DNA of 64,000 nucleotides from Lysinibacillus fusiformis (GTDB lineage Bacteria > Bacillota > Bacilli > Bacillales_A > Planococcaceae): positions 1 through 64,000 of the forward strand of contig JASENG010000007.1 in assembly GCA_030027265.1 (NCBI GenBank), read 5' to 3'. Of this stretch, positions 33,868 through 42,428 are shown in pieces (the first letter of the stretch is position 1; every line of letters begins with the position of its first letter). The notes under the pieces were generated by a model. The model was not told the DNA's origin. It made no database searches and saw only the letters and a list, made by a program, of their open reading frames with translations. Made by a program: the position numbers and the translations under genes.

Positions 33868-34044
33868 CGGAGAATTTCCGGTTATTGTATAGAAAGTAGA
33901 TTAAAAAGCAGATATAAGTGGAGAATTTCCGATTAACTGCTCAAAATAGGCTGAAATGCAACGATTTGGGTAATATAAACGGAAAAAATTCCCTTATTTT
34001 AAGCGGAATATAAGCATTTTCTAATTTTAGAGGAAATTTTCCGT
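33868..34044. repeat. Cluster of four short palindromes
   Basis: CGGAGAATTTCCG (33868), TGGAGAATTTCCG (33919), CGGAAAAAATTCCC (33980) and AGGAAATTTTCCGT (34031) are variants of one palindrome and start 51, 61 and 51 bases apart. The rest of 33701-34408 contains no ORF that I can support. Confidence 0.6.
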
Positions 34045-34408
34045 TTATTTTCAAATCCAGTGACGTGACCATTCTCGTTTTAACAGAGCTGAAATGTCTC
34101 ATAATGTTTTCATATGAAAACGCCCAAAATATTTAATAGTTGTCTACTAAATAAACTACCTAATTTGTGCAGCTCCACTTGTAAGCTGATGAATCCCCAA
34201 AATAGATGATTGGAGATCCCAAATCAACCTTCTGTAAATAAATTCTAGAATTGAATTCAAATAAAGTAAAATAAAAGAATGCGTGTTAAGGGATTAAAAT
34301 TCCCTATAAATAATCCAAAATCTTAAGAATTTCTTCATAAAATTAATGACTATTAATTAAGATTGAAATTTTATGATAGGTCTATAAGAAAAAGATGAGG
34401 TGAGGGCA

Positions 34409-35110
34409 GTGGAGAAATTAACAGTGCTCGTCACAGATGATGACAAAGACATTCGTGATGGGATCGAGATTTATTTGAAAAATGAAGGCTATAACGTATT
34501 AAAAGCCGGAGATGGAGTTGAGGCATTAAAGCTGCTTGAAGAAAACGAAGTCCATTTAATCATCCTCGATATTATGATGCCGACAATGGATGGAATAACA
34601 GCCACTTTTAAAATTCGCACGGAGCGTAACATTCCCATCATCATGTTAAGTGCGAAGGCCGAAGAGACGGATAAAATTCATGGGCTATCGGTAGGTGCAG
34701 ATGACTACATTACAAAACCATTTCATCCGTTAGAGCTGTTGGCACGTGTGAAGTCGCAGTTAAGACGTTATGTACAGCTCGGGACTTATAACGGAAATGG
34801 GCAGCAACAATCGAAAATAGAGGTAAATGGATTGACGGTTGATGTGGATGCCAAAGAAGTACGGTTAGATGGAGAATTAGTAAAACTAACACCAATAGAG
34901 TATAAAATCACCGAACTCTTATTAAAAAATGCTGGGCGTGTGTTTTCGATTAATGAAATATATGAGCTCGTTTGGAATGAAGAAGCTTATAATGCGGAGA
35001 ATGTAGTGGCCGTCCACATCCGCAAAATCCGGGAAAAAATCGAAACAGATCCCAAAAATCCGAGATACTTAAAGGTTGTGTGGGGAATTGGATATAAAAT
35101 TGAAAAATAA
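34409..35110 (+). CDS. OmpR/PhoB-type response regulator
   Basis: A 233-residue regulator: receiver domain (residues 1-120) with the acidic pair in VTDDDKD, phospho-acceptor Asp54 in LIILDIMMP and the Lys in ITKPFHP; then a winged-helix DNA-binding domain (about 140-233; LTPIEYKITELLLKNAGRVFSINEIYELVW, VAVHIRKIREKIE, VWGIGYKIEK). Partner of the kinase encoded 150 bases downstream. Start: GTG 34409 with GAGG eight bases upstream; a GTG at 34400 overlaps that binding site. Target genes unknown; the pair resembles envelope-stress or antibiotic-sensing systems only in general form. Confidence 0.9.
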   Translation: MEKLTVLVTDDDKDIRDGIEIYLKNEGYNVLKAGDGVEALKLLEENEVHLIILDIMMPTMDGITATFKIRTERNIPIIMLSAKAEETDKIHGLSVGADDYITKPFHPLELLARVKSQLRRYVQLGTYNGNGQQQSKIEVNGLTVDVDAKEVRLDGELVKLTPIEYKITELLLKNAGRVFSINEIYELVWNEEAYNAENVVAVHIRKIREKIETDPKNPRYLKVVWGIGYKIEK

Positions 35111-35243
35111 AATTGAGACAAGCCTAACTGTGCTGAGCCTGATTGCAAGTATCGTTGGTATGTTCTTTATTGTCACAAAGACGTGGCAGTTTATAAATGA
35201 CCATATAGATGAAATGCATCAGTTGCTTGTGAAACTATTCTAG
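35100..35243 (+). CDS. Small membrane protein between response regulator and kinase
   Basis: A 47-residue frame starting at TTG 35100 inside the last codons of the response regulator (11-base overlap) and ending 13 bases before the kinase start. It encodes one membrane helix (about residues 8-26, LTVLSLIASIVGMFFIVTK) and an amphipathic tail WQFINDHIDEMHQLLVKLF. A weak GGA lies seven bases before the start; overlap with the regulator gene would allow coupled translation. I do not know its family. A role as accessory subunit of the sensor kinase is an inference from position only. Confidence 0.55.
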   Translation: MKNKIETSLTVLSLIASIVGMFFIVTKTWQFINDHIDEMHQLLVKLF

Positions 35244-35256
35244 AGGAGGAACAAAC

Positions 35257-37473
35257 TTGCTGAAAACAAAAGGGAAATTACTCCTCATCCTTTTTCTTAT
35301 AACATGGGCAGCATTTGCTGCTGTATCATTTATCAATCATTCACAAAATTATTTATTTAAATCCTACTTTGATGCCGATTATTTTCAAACTTCCAAGGAA
35401 ACCTTTATCGATCAATTAGGGCAGTATGTATTAGCTCCTTTTGATGCTGAAGAAGCAAAAGAACAGCTTAATGTGACACAAGATGAAATCGAAAACTATC
35501 GAAATTATTATGGTTCGTTATCTGAGCAAGTGGAGAATATTCGTATGCAATACGGTGACCAGATCACTCAAGCAGAAGAAGCGAACGACACGGCATTAAA
35601 GGAAATTCTTGTTGATGAGCGGGATAGGAAAATTGCGGATATCAAAAAGAATTTTGAAAGCGATGAGTATGTCGAAGAAAAAGTCATAAAGCTAAAAAAG
35701 AACGCAATTGATGAATTTGCTGCAGAGCAAAAACGGCTGCGTCAAGAGTTTCTAAATGAATACAGTTATTTTGATTATAGCCTTGTCAATATAGACACAG
35801 GTGAAACCTTTGAATCTGGTTTGCAAGATGGAAAGGGCGATTTGTATAAAGCGAGCTTTGGCATAAGTAATTCGCCTTTAACAATTAACAGTACAGTCTA
35901 TATCGATAACTATAATGATAATTACGTCGATGATTATTTAAAAGGAACAATTCGAGTTGATGGAAGCGTCGAGAAATTTAAAGGTTCGATCTATGTCTCG
36001 AAATCAGCCATAAACAATGGTTCAAACTTAAGTGATGAATATAAATCGTTTAAAATTGCACAATACATTTTCACGAGTATTTGGCTTACAGGATTATTAG
36101 CGGTTATTGGATTATTTACAATTGTCAAACCCTCAAAAGAGAGTTTTGAAGGTTTAAAGAAACTGCAAAATATATTTTTGCGAGTACCGATAGATGCACG
36201 GATAGTCGTTATATTAATTTCTCTTTTTGTGGCATTTGCCTTATTTGATACTACTGGGAATACGATTAGGAATGTTTTTTATTATCAACAGGACGTTGCA
36301 GCGACAATTCTATTGGTGGCTTTTAACATGGTCCTTATGTATGCTGCGGTATCGATGGTCCTAATGGGCGTAAAGTGGACTTGGGCTACTATTGATAACG
36401 AGGAGAAATTTAAAGAACAAGTGCAGCAAGCAATGCTTTATCGTATTGCAGATGGAATGAGAGATTTATTCTTAAATCGTTCTGTTGGCCTGCAGGCAGT
36501 TGGCGTTTTAATTGTTGCTTTCCTTGCAGGGATTGGATTTATAGGAGCCAGTCTAGGAGGGGGAGAATTAGTGGTCATCTTCATTCTTCTGCTGTTCTTT
36601 ATCGGATTGCCGGCTTGTCTTCTGTTCCTGCGTCATATGGGCTACCTGAACCGTATTATGAAACAGACGCAGGAGATGGCAGAGGGACGTTTAACTTCTG
36701 ATATTAAAGTGAAGGGGAAATCAATTTTTTCCAAGCATGCAGCCAATTTAAATGCTTTACGTGAAGGTGTTAGAAATTCAATGTCGGAACAGGCAAAAAG
36801 TGAGCGACTGAAAACAGAGCTGATTACAAACGTAAGCCATGACTTACGAACGCCCTTAACATCAATTATTACGTACACAGATTTACTGAAAAATCCTAAT
36901 CTGACAGAGGAAGAACGAAACCAATATATTGAAGTGCTGGATAAGAAATCAGCACGGTTAAAAACGTTGATTGAAGACTTATTTGAAGTATCCAAAATGG
37001 CAAGCGGCAATATCGAGCTGACAAAGCGCCGCATTGATTTAACGCAATTGATGAAGCAATCGATTGGTGAACACGAGGAAGAATTTGCAAAGGCAAACTT
37101 TGAATTGCGTGTATCTATTCCAGAACAACCTCTCTATGCTTATGTAGATGGGCAGAAGATGTGGAGAGTAATTGATAACCTTATTGTAAATGCATTGAAA
37201 TATTCGCTAGAAGGAACAAGAATTTATGTAGCTTTAAAACAGACAGGTTCTTTAGCAGAGTTTTCAGTGAAAAACATTTCAAAATTCGAGCTCAACGAAA
37301 ATGTTGATGAGCTGACAGAACGCTTTAAACGCGCGGATGCATCCCGTCACACAGATGGCTCCGGCTTAGGTCTGGCGATTGCGCAATCCATTGTGGATCT
37401 CCATAATGGCCGATTAATAATCGATTTGGATGGCGACTTATTTAAAGTAACAGTTTCAGTTCCAGCAGAATAA
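35257..37473 (+). CDS. Sensor histidine kinase with large extracellular domain
   Basis: A 738-residue membrane kinase. One N-terminal helix (about 8-25), an extracellular region of some 240 residues with a coiled-coil-like acidic stretch (about 65-165), then several membrane helices (about 270-470), a HAMP-like region and the catalytic core: H box NVSHDLRTPLTSIITY with His528, N box NLIVNALKYS, and G box DGSGLGLAIAQS. The multi-helix sensor part is unusual compared with the common two-helix type. TTG start with AGGAGG seven bases upstream. A strong terminator follows, so regulator, small ORF and kinase form one operon. Confidence 0.9.
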   Translation: MLKTKGKLLLILFLITWAAFAAVSFINHSQNYLFKSYFDADYFQTSKETFIDQLGQYVLAPFDAEEAKEQLNVTQDEIENYRNYYGSLSEQVENIRMQYGDQITQAEEANDTALKEILVDERDRKIADIKKNFESDEYVEEKVIKLKKNAIDEFAAEQKRLRQEFLNEYSYFDYSLVNIDTGETFESGLQDGKGDLYKASFGISNSPLTINSTVYIDNYNDNYVDDYLKGTIRVDGSVEKFKGSIYVSKSAINNGSNLSDEYKSFKIAQYIFTSIWLTGLLAVIGLFTIVKPSKESFEGLKKLQNIFLRVPIDARIVVILISLFVAFALFDTTGNTIRNVFYYQQDVAATILLVAFNMVLMYAAVSMVLMGVKWTWATIDNEEKFKEQVQQAMLYRIADGMRDLFLNRSVGLQAVGVLIVAFLAGIGFIGASLGGGELVVIFILLLFFIGLPACLLFLRHMGYLNRIMKQTQEMAEGRLTSDIKVKGKSIFSKHAANLNALREGVRNSMSEQAKSERLKTELITNVSHDLRTPLTSIITYTDLLKNPNLTEEERNQYIEVLDKKSARLKTLIEDLFEVSKMASGNIELTKRRIDLTQLMKQSIGEHEEEFAKANFELRVSIPEQPLYAYVDGQKMWRVIDNLIVNALKYSLEGTRIYVALKQTGSLAEFSVKNISKFELNENVDELTERFKRADASRHTDGSGLGLAIAQSIVDLHNGRLIIDLDGDLFKVTVSVPAE

Positions 37474-37479
37474 CTAGGA

Positions 37480-37513
37480 GGAGAAAAACGTGATTACGTT
37501 TTTCTCCTTTTTA
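37480..37513 (+). terminator. Terminator of the two-component operon
   Basis: GGAGAAAAACGT pairs perfectly with ACGTTTTTCTCC around GATT, followed by TTTTT. Confidence 0.9.
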
Positions 37514-37520
37514 CATTGGA

Positions 37521-37676
37521 GGGGGATGAAACGCAAAGCAAGGCAGATTCCAGTTCGAAATGCATTTCATAAGGGAGATGAAACGCAAAGCAGGGCAGAT
37601 CCCTCTTCGAAATGCATTTCATAAGGGGGTTGAAACGCAAAGCAAGGGAGATTTCACACCGAAATACGTTTCATAA
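37521..37676 (+). repeat. Three tandem copies of a 52-bp hairpin repeat
   Basis: Units begin at 37521, 37573 and 37625, exactly 52 bases apart. Each reads GGG(G/A)G(A/T)TGAAACGCAAAGC, then a variable core of about eight bases, then CGAAATGCATTTCATAA in the first two units. ATGAAACGC and GCATTTCAT within one unit can pair, so every unit is a hairpin. A diverged fourth copy lies at 356-420. Confidence 0.8.
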
Positions 37677-37804
37677 AGATTTCCCTGAACAACTTTCACC
37701 ACGGGACTGTCAGATTTCCTTAATCTTTTCTTGCAGCGCCTAAATATGAACATCACTAAACGACATGGTATACTTTTTCTATATTAAATATGGGAGGATT
37801 ATAC

Positions 37805-38887
37805 ATGGGAAGGATTCTGGGTATAACGATTGCGCTCATTCTATATAGTACAATAACTGCTTATTTGGGAATGAATTTGAAAAAGTGGCTGGAAGCACTT
37901 CATCTATTTCGCTGGCCAGTTGTTTATTGGATAATCCTCTTCATTATTGCATTTAGTTTTTTAATAGGGAGAATGCACCATGTTCTGAGTCCGTTATCGA
38001 TTGTCGGCAACTATTGGATGTTCTTTTTTGAATATGGGCTCATATTATGTATCATCGCCAATCTCTTCATCACGTTTACTCCGTATAAAAATGTAACAGT
38101 TGTTGGTTCTGTGGTTGCGGGGATTTTGGTTGTTTTATTTGCTTGGGGTACATACAATGCGTATTCGCCGGTTGTTCGAAATTTAGAGATTGCTATTGAT
38201 AAGCCAGGGGAGCCAATGAGGCTTGTGGTCGCTTCTGACTTTCACCTCGGAGTTCTTTCACATAAAAATCACTTGCGGAAATTTGTAAATCTATCAAATG
38301 CAGCAAATCCAGATGCAGTTTTGTTGGTAGGGGATATTGTAGATGATGACCCTGGCCGCTTTGTAGAAGAGGGTATGAATGAAGTGCTGAAGCAGCTAAA
38401 AGCAACATATGGTGTTTATGGAGTGCTTGGAAACCATGAATACTATGGAGGCAAAATTCCAGAGTTTGTAGAGGAAATGGAGCGTTCGAATGTACAGATC
38501 CTAATGGACGAAACTATTTTAGTTGGAAATCGTTTTTATTTAACAGGTCAGGAAGATGTTACAAATAAGGATCGCAAAACGATTCAAGCTCTGAAACCGG
38601 AAAACGCAGAAGATATCCCTTGGATTGACATGAACCATACACCCCATGATTTACATGAGCCGGAAAGTGCGGGGGTTGACCTGCATTTATCGGGACATAC
38701 CCATTTAGGACAATTATGGCCGAATAATTTTATAACGGATCGACTATTCGAGGTGGATTATGGTCATCTCCAAAAAGGGGACATGCATGCTCTTGTTTCA
38801 TCTGGTTTTGGCTTCTGGGGACCGCCTATGCGCATCGGCAGCCGTTCGGAATTATGGGTAGTGGATATTACCTTTAAAGAGAACTAG
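37805..38887 (+). CDS. Membrane metallophosphoesterase (YkoQ-like)
   Basis: A 360-residue protein: four membrane helices in the first 125 residues, then a calcineurin-type phosphoesterase domain with the metal motifs ASDFHLGVLSHKNH, VGDIVDDD, GNHEYYGG and SGHTHLGQLWP. The spacing D-x-H, GD, GNH, H, GHxH is complete. Family members act on phosphodiesters or UDP-sugar lipids at the membrane; substrate unknown here. Start: ATG 37805 with GGGAGGA; an in-frame ATG five codons up is in the binding-site region. A TGGTATACT extended -10 element lies about 35 bases upstream. Confidence 0.85.
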   Translation: MGRILGITIALILYSTITAYLGMNLKKWLEALHLFRWPVVYWIILFIIAFSFLIGRMHHVLSPLSIVGNYWMFFFEYGLILCIIANLFITFTPYKNVTVVGSVVAGILVVLFAWGTYNAYSPVVRNLEIAIDKPGEPMRLVVASDFHLGVLSHKNHLRKFVNLSNAANPDAVLLVGDIVDDDPGRFVEEGMNEVLKQLKATYGVYGVLGNHEYYGGKIPEFVEEMERSNVQILMDETILVGNRFYLTGQEDVTNKDRKTIQALKPENAEDIPWIDMNHTPHDLHEPESAGVDLHLSGHTHLGQLWPNNFITDRLFEVDYGHLQKGDMHALVSSGFGFWGPPMRIGSRSELWVVDITFKEN

Positions 38888-39020
38888 CTTTCGAATACAG
38901 CTGCAGACGTATGGACAACGGATAGTGCTTCAGTGTAATGTAAGGTAGGTATTTAATAGTAAAACAGTTACGAAGACTTTCGTAATTGATAGAAAAACTA
39001 TGAGGAGAAAATAAGAACTT

Positions 39021-39851
39021 ATGGAATTTTTTGAATTAATTAAAGCGGTTATCCTCGGTTTTGTTGAGGGGATGACGGAATTCGCTCCGGTTTCATCGAC
39101 AGGGCATATGATTATCGTTGATGATTTATGGCTTAACACGAAGGAATTTTTAAGCGATGGGTCAGCAAATACCTTTAAAATTGTAATTCAGCTCGGATCC
39201 ATCCTAGCTGTTGTGGTGGTGATGTGGAAACGAATGCTTAGCTTGGTAGGACTGTATAAGATTGAAGGGCAATCCTCCTCTCGTAAATTTAACTTAGGAC
39301 ATGTACTTGTCGGGATTATTCCAGCGGGTGTGTTCGGTGTATTATTTGAAGATTTTATCGATGAAAATCTTTTTACACCCAATACGGTAATAATAGGTTT
39401 AATCATCGGTGCCATTTGGATGATTATTGCTGATCGAGTGAGTGGACAAAGAAAAACAACTATAAAATCATTAGATGACCTTTCATATGGGAAGGCATTT
39501 AAAGTAGGGTTAATTCAATGTTTATCTTTATGGCCAGGCTTCTCTCGTTCGGGCGCAACCATTTCTGGTGGGGTTATTCTAGGACTTGACCATAAAACAG
39601 CTGCCGATTTCACTTTCATCATGGCGGTACCGATTATGGCTGGAGCCAGTGGTTTATCTTTGATTAAAAACTGGGATCAAATCGACCCAAGTGATACAGG
39701 ATTCTATATTCTAGGATTTATTAGTGCATTTGTATTTGCACTAATTGCGATTAAGTTCTTCCTGAAATTGATTTCAAGAGTGAAACTAGTGCCATTTGCC
39801 ATTTATCGAATAGTACTAGCTGCGGTATTAATTGTAGTCTTATATTTATAA
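39021..39851 (+). CDS. uppP: Undecaprenyl-diphosphatase
   Basis: A 276-residue membrane enzyme with the UppP/BacA motifs: GFVEGMTEFAPVSSTGHMII near the N terminus and PGFSRSGATISGG near residue 170. It recycles the cell-wall lipid carrier by removing a phosphate from undecaprenyl diphosphate; extra copies give bacitracin resistance. ATG start; GAGGAGA lies about 12 bases upstream, a little far. Own terminator. Confidence 0.95.
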   Translation: MEFFELIKAVILGFVEGMTEFAPVSSTGHMIIVDDLWLNTKEFLSDGSANTFKIVIQLGSILAVVVVMWKRMLSLVGLYKIEGQSSSRKFNLGHVLVGIIPAGVFGVLFEDFIDENLFTPNTVIIGLIIGAIWMIIADRVSGQRKTTIKSLDDLSYGKAFKVGLIQCLSLWPGFSRSGATISGGVILGLDHKTAADFTFIMAVPIMAGASGLSLIKNWDQIDPSDTGFYILGFISAFVFALIAIKFFLKLISRVKLVPFAIYRIVLAAVLIVVLYL

Positions 39852-39857
39852 ATAATT

Positions 39858-39892
39858 CGTCTCAAAAGTTAATGCTTTTGGGACGTTTTTTT
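39858..39892 (+). terminator. Terminator of uppP
   Basis: CGTCTCAAAAG pairs with CTTTTGGGACG (one G-U), then seven T. Confidence 0.88.
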
Positions 39893-39990
39893 ATTAAAAG
39901 CATCCTTTTGAATGTATGAATCGGTAGTCATATTTTAAATTATGACATCATTTTACATTCTTCTTCATAATATAACTTTGGGGTGATAAA

Positions 39991-40428
39991 ATGCCGAGAG
40001 CAAAGTACCGAGATGCGGACGTTGACTTAATTGCGAGAATGATGAGAGCGGAAGCAGAAGGTGAAGGGAATCAAGGAATGCTGTATGTAGGAAATGTCAT
40101 TGTAAATCGACTTGTGGCCAATTGCTCAGACTTCAGAGATTTAAGATCGGTTGAGGACGTCATTTATCAGGTGCAGGGAGGAAATTATTCCTTTGAAGCA
40201 GTTCAAAAGGGAAATTTATTTTATAATCGAGCTCGCCCAAATGAACAAAAATTAGCAAGACAGGTTTTGGATTATTGGAGAGATCATCCGGGGAAATACG
40301 CCCTTTGGTATTTTAATCCATATGCACCGTGTCCTGATACGTGGTACGATCAACCTTTTGCTGGCCAATTTAAGAATCACTGTTATTACGAACCTGCTGC
40401 AGGGACTTGTCCGAGTATTTACACCTAA
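39991..40428 (+). CDS. CwlJ-like spore cortex hydrolase
   Basis: A 145-residue protein consisting only of a SleB/CwlJ catalytic domain: DLIARMMRAEAEGEGNQGMLYVGNVIVNRL with the catalytic Glu, then EAVQKG, ALWYFNPYAPCPDTW and a cysteine-rich end. Lack of a signal peptide and of an SPOR or binding domain is typical of CwlJ, which enters the coat from the mother cell and degrades cortex during germination. ATG start with GGGGTGA. A GTCATATT box at 39927-39934 matches the -35 of sigma-E promoters; a -10 is only partial. Directly followed by a decayed coding remnant. Confidence 0.88.
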   Translation: MPRAKYRDADVDLIARMMRAEAEGEGNQGMLYVGNVIVNRLVANCSDFRDLRSVEDVIYQVQGGNYSFEAVQKGNLFYNRARPNEQKLARQVLDYWRDHPGKYALWYFNPYAPCPDTWYDQPFAGQFKNHCYYEPAAGTCPSIYT

Positions 40429-40429
40429 G

Positions 40430-40624
40430 CTAACAAAGAGCAAGTCTAATACAGTAACTGCAATAGCATATGTTATTGGAAAGTCGCATCAAATTGATAT
40501 TGCCGGAGTTAATAATAATCATAAAGGAACACTTGAATTTAGTAATCTTCCTAAAGGTGCAAAAGTATGATTTGATATTATGGTTGCTGATTACGATACT
40601 ATGACTTTTAAATTTTATGATTAA
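40430..40624 (+). pseudogene. Remnant of a beta-rich protein domain
   Basis: In one frame the segment after cwlJ reads SNTVTAIAYVIGKSHQIDIAGV, then LEFSNLPKGAKV, a TGA stop (40568-40570), and FDIMVADYDTMTFKFYD before TAA. It has no start codon or binding site of its own. The regular strand-and-turn pattern looks like the end of a former gene. Identity unknown. Confidence 0.4.
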
Positions 40625-40667
40625 TAGAAATTAAAATAAAAACAACTACTTTGTGTTGATGTTTCAG

Positions 40668-40711
40668 CCTATAGACAAACTCAAAATTTCGAGTTTGCCT
40701 ATAGGTTTTTT
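40668..40711 (+). terminator. Terminator downstream of the remnant
   Basis: CCTATAGACAAACTC pairs with GAGTTTGCCTATAGG (one mismatch), followed by six T. Confidence 0.8.
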
Positions 40712-40741
40712 CTCTTAAACCAAATGTTTTTAAATAGAGAT

Positions 40742-40868
40742 AGTTGATTTCCGTTTCGACGGACGCTTTCCGCGGGCGTGGCCCAATTCTCCTCGTCGCT
40801 ACGCTCCTGTGGAGTATCGGTCTTCACTTTTTTCTGAGCAGGAGTCGCCGTCTACACTACAATCAACT
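40742..40868. repeat. Bacillaceae-type dispersed intergenic repeat
   Basis: A 127-bp element with inverted ends AGTTGATT/AATCAACT, GC-richer than its surroundings, containing GGACGCTTTCCGCGGGCG and CTCCTCGTCGCTACGCTCCT. I recognise this sequence type from intergenic repeats in many Bacillaceae genomes. It carries no ORF. A further AGTTGATTT lies 14 bases beyond. Confidence 0.65.
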
Positions 40869-41082
40869 GCTTTTAAATAAAAGTTGATTTATAGCAGGAG
40901 TGTGAGAAAAGTCACAGCATATTTTTCTTATCGCCTATTTAAATGTTAATTTTTTGTGAAATTGTATAAAAATATTGAATAATGAAAAATTAGAGATTAT
41001 ATTTAAGGTGTCAAGCTAGTTCCTTTTATACATATAAGCTATTTAAGAGTTTTTAAGAATTTTACTAAAATAATATAAAGGG

Positions 41083-42384
41083 GTGAACGATCTGTTCGCT
41101 TTGAGGAAAAAAGAAGTTGAAAAATCTTTGCTTTATCAGCGATACCCTGAAGTAGGTATTTTTGTACAAAATCCGGATCTTTTACTGCAGCTAAAAATCA
41201 TTGGGTTAACGGAAGAGGATTTACATATTATTCGATCTATAAAACCCTATGTGGAAAATGAAATAAAGGAAATTGCAGAAATCTTTTATAAAGTAATCGG
41301 TGAAGGGCAAGATTTTCAAAATATGATATCTGCCAATAGTACTGTCGAAAGACTGCAGAATACTTTAAAAACCCATATGATCGAGATGTTCGATGGTCGA
41401 ATTGATGATTGTTTTGTCGAAGTAAGAAGAAAGGTTGCCAATAAGCATGTGTTAATCGGACTGACAACGAAATGGTATTTAGCATCCTTCTATAATTTAG
41501 AAGCCAAAATTCAAGAAATAATCTTTGGATTAAAATTGGATTACATAGAAACGCAAAAAGCGATACAAGCAATAAGAAAGATTTTTAGTTTTGAAGAACA
41601 AATTGTTTTGGATGAGTATGATCGAGTTGCTTCGAATGTGTTAAAGGAAGAACAACAAAAGGTGAAGGCACAGGTTAAAGAGGTAATTGGCAGTATTTCG
41701 GCCACCCTTGAAAAGCAGTCCGAGTCTACCAATGCAATTGTTTCAAAACTAATTTTGAATACACGGGATGTAAGGGAATTATTGCAAAATAGTATTTTGG
41801 ATGCAAAAGGGACAAAGAAAGCATCTGGAGAGGGATATGAACAACTGCAGCATCTAAGTAGTCAAACGAAGGAAATTAATAATAATACGATTGTTATGAC
41901 AAGATTAGTAGAAGATTTAAATCGTTCTTCCTCCGAAATTCAGGCAGTTGTTGAAATCGTCAAAAATATTGCAGGTCAGACTAATCTTTTAGCGTTAAAC
42001 TCGGCTATTGAAGCGGCACGTGCGGGTGAACATGGTAAAGGATTTGCTGTCGTTGCGGATGAAGTAAGAAAGTTAGCCGACCAAACAAAGCAATCTGTGG
42101 AGAAAATCGCAACATTAATTGGCATGTCGAGTGTAGTAACTACTCAAGTAATTGAATCCATTCATCAAATTCAAAATTTGGTACAGGATGGCATTGAACA
42201 AAATGAAAAATCATTAAATTCCTTTGAAAGAATTTCTTCCTCTGTCGATACAACAATTTTGGATTTTGAAAACGTAGGGCAACAAGTTGGTGAGTTATCC
42301 AGTATTGTTGAAAATATAGGAGATTCCATCGGACAGCTTGAAGTAGCCTCTACTACATTAAAAGAAACCATTAGCAAGTTTTAA
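41083..42384 (+). CDS. hemAT: HemAT heme-based aerotaxis transducer
   Basis: A 433-residue soluble chemoreceptor: N-terminal globin-coupled sensor domain (about 15-190) with proximal His122 in [21 protein letters not shown] and distal Tyr69 in EIFYKVI, then a methyl-accepting signalling coiled coil whose tip reads [38 protein letters not shown]. It senses oxygen and signals to CheA. The start is odd: the GTG at 41083 lies within the AAAGGGGTGA binding site, whereas a CTG at 41092 has ideal spacing and would give MFALRKK, reminiscent of the Bacillus subtilis start MLFKK. I keep 41083 as the outer limit. It stands alone. Confidence 0.9.
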   Translation: MNDLFALRKKEVEKSLLYQRYPEVGIFVQNPDLLLQLKIIGLTEEDLHIIRSIKPYVENEIKEIAEIFYKVIGEGQDFQNMISANSTVERLQNTLKTHMIEMFDGRIDDCFVEVRRKVANKHVLIGLTTKWYLASFYNLEAKIQEIIFGLKLDYIETQKAIQAIRKIFSFEEQIVLDEYDRVASNVLKEEQQKVKAQVKEVIGSISATLEKQSESTNAIVSKLILNTRDVRELLQNSILDAKGTKKASGEGYEQLQHLSSQTKEINNNTIVMTRLVEDLNRSSSEIQAVVEIVKNIAGQTNLLALNSAIEAARAGEHGKGFAVVADEVRKLADQTKQSVEKIATLIGMSSVVTTQVIESIHQIQNLVQDGIEQNEKSLNSFERISSSVDTTILDFENVGQQVGELSSIVENIGDSIGQLEVASTTLKETISKF

Positions 42385-42386
42385 AT

Positions 42387-42419
42387 ACCGAAAGTCTCTT
42401 TGAAAGGAGACTCTCGGTA
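42387..42419. terminator. Hairpin between convergent hemAT and AIM24 genes
   Basis: TACCGA-AAGTCTC pairs with GAGACT-CTCGGTA around a short loop. T runs are weak on both sides. Confidence 0.55.
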
Positions 42420-42428
42420 ATAAGAAAA

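Noticed and set aside
37521-37676. CRISPR-like array
   Set aside because: The repeats are 52 bases apart but the 'spacers' are only about eight bases and both arms of each unit are conserved; no cas genes are near. It is a tandem hairpin repeat.
40742-40868. Insertion sequence remnant
   Set aside because: It has inverted ends but is only 127 bases, has no transposase piece, and matches a known type of dispersed Bacillaceae intergenic repeat.
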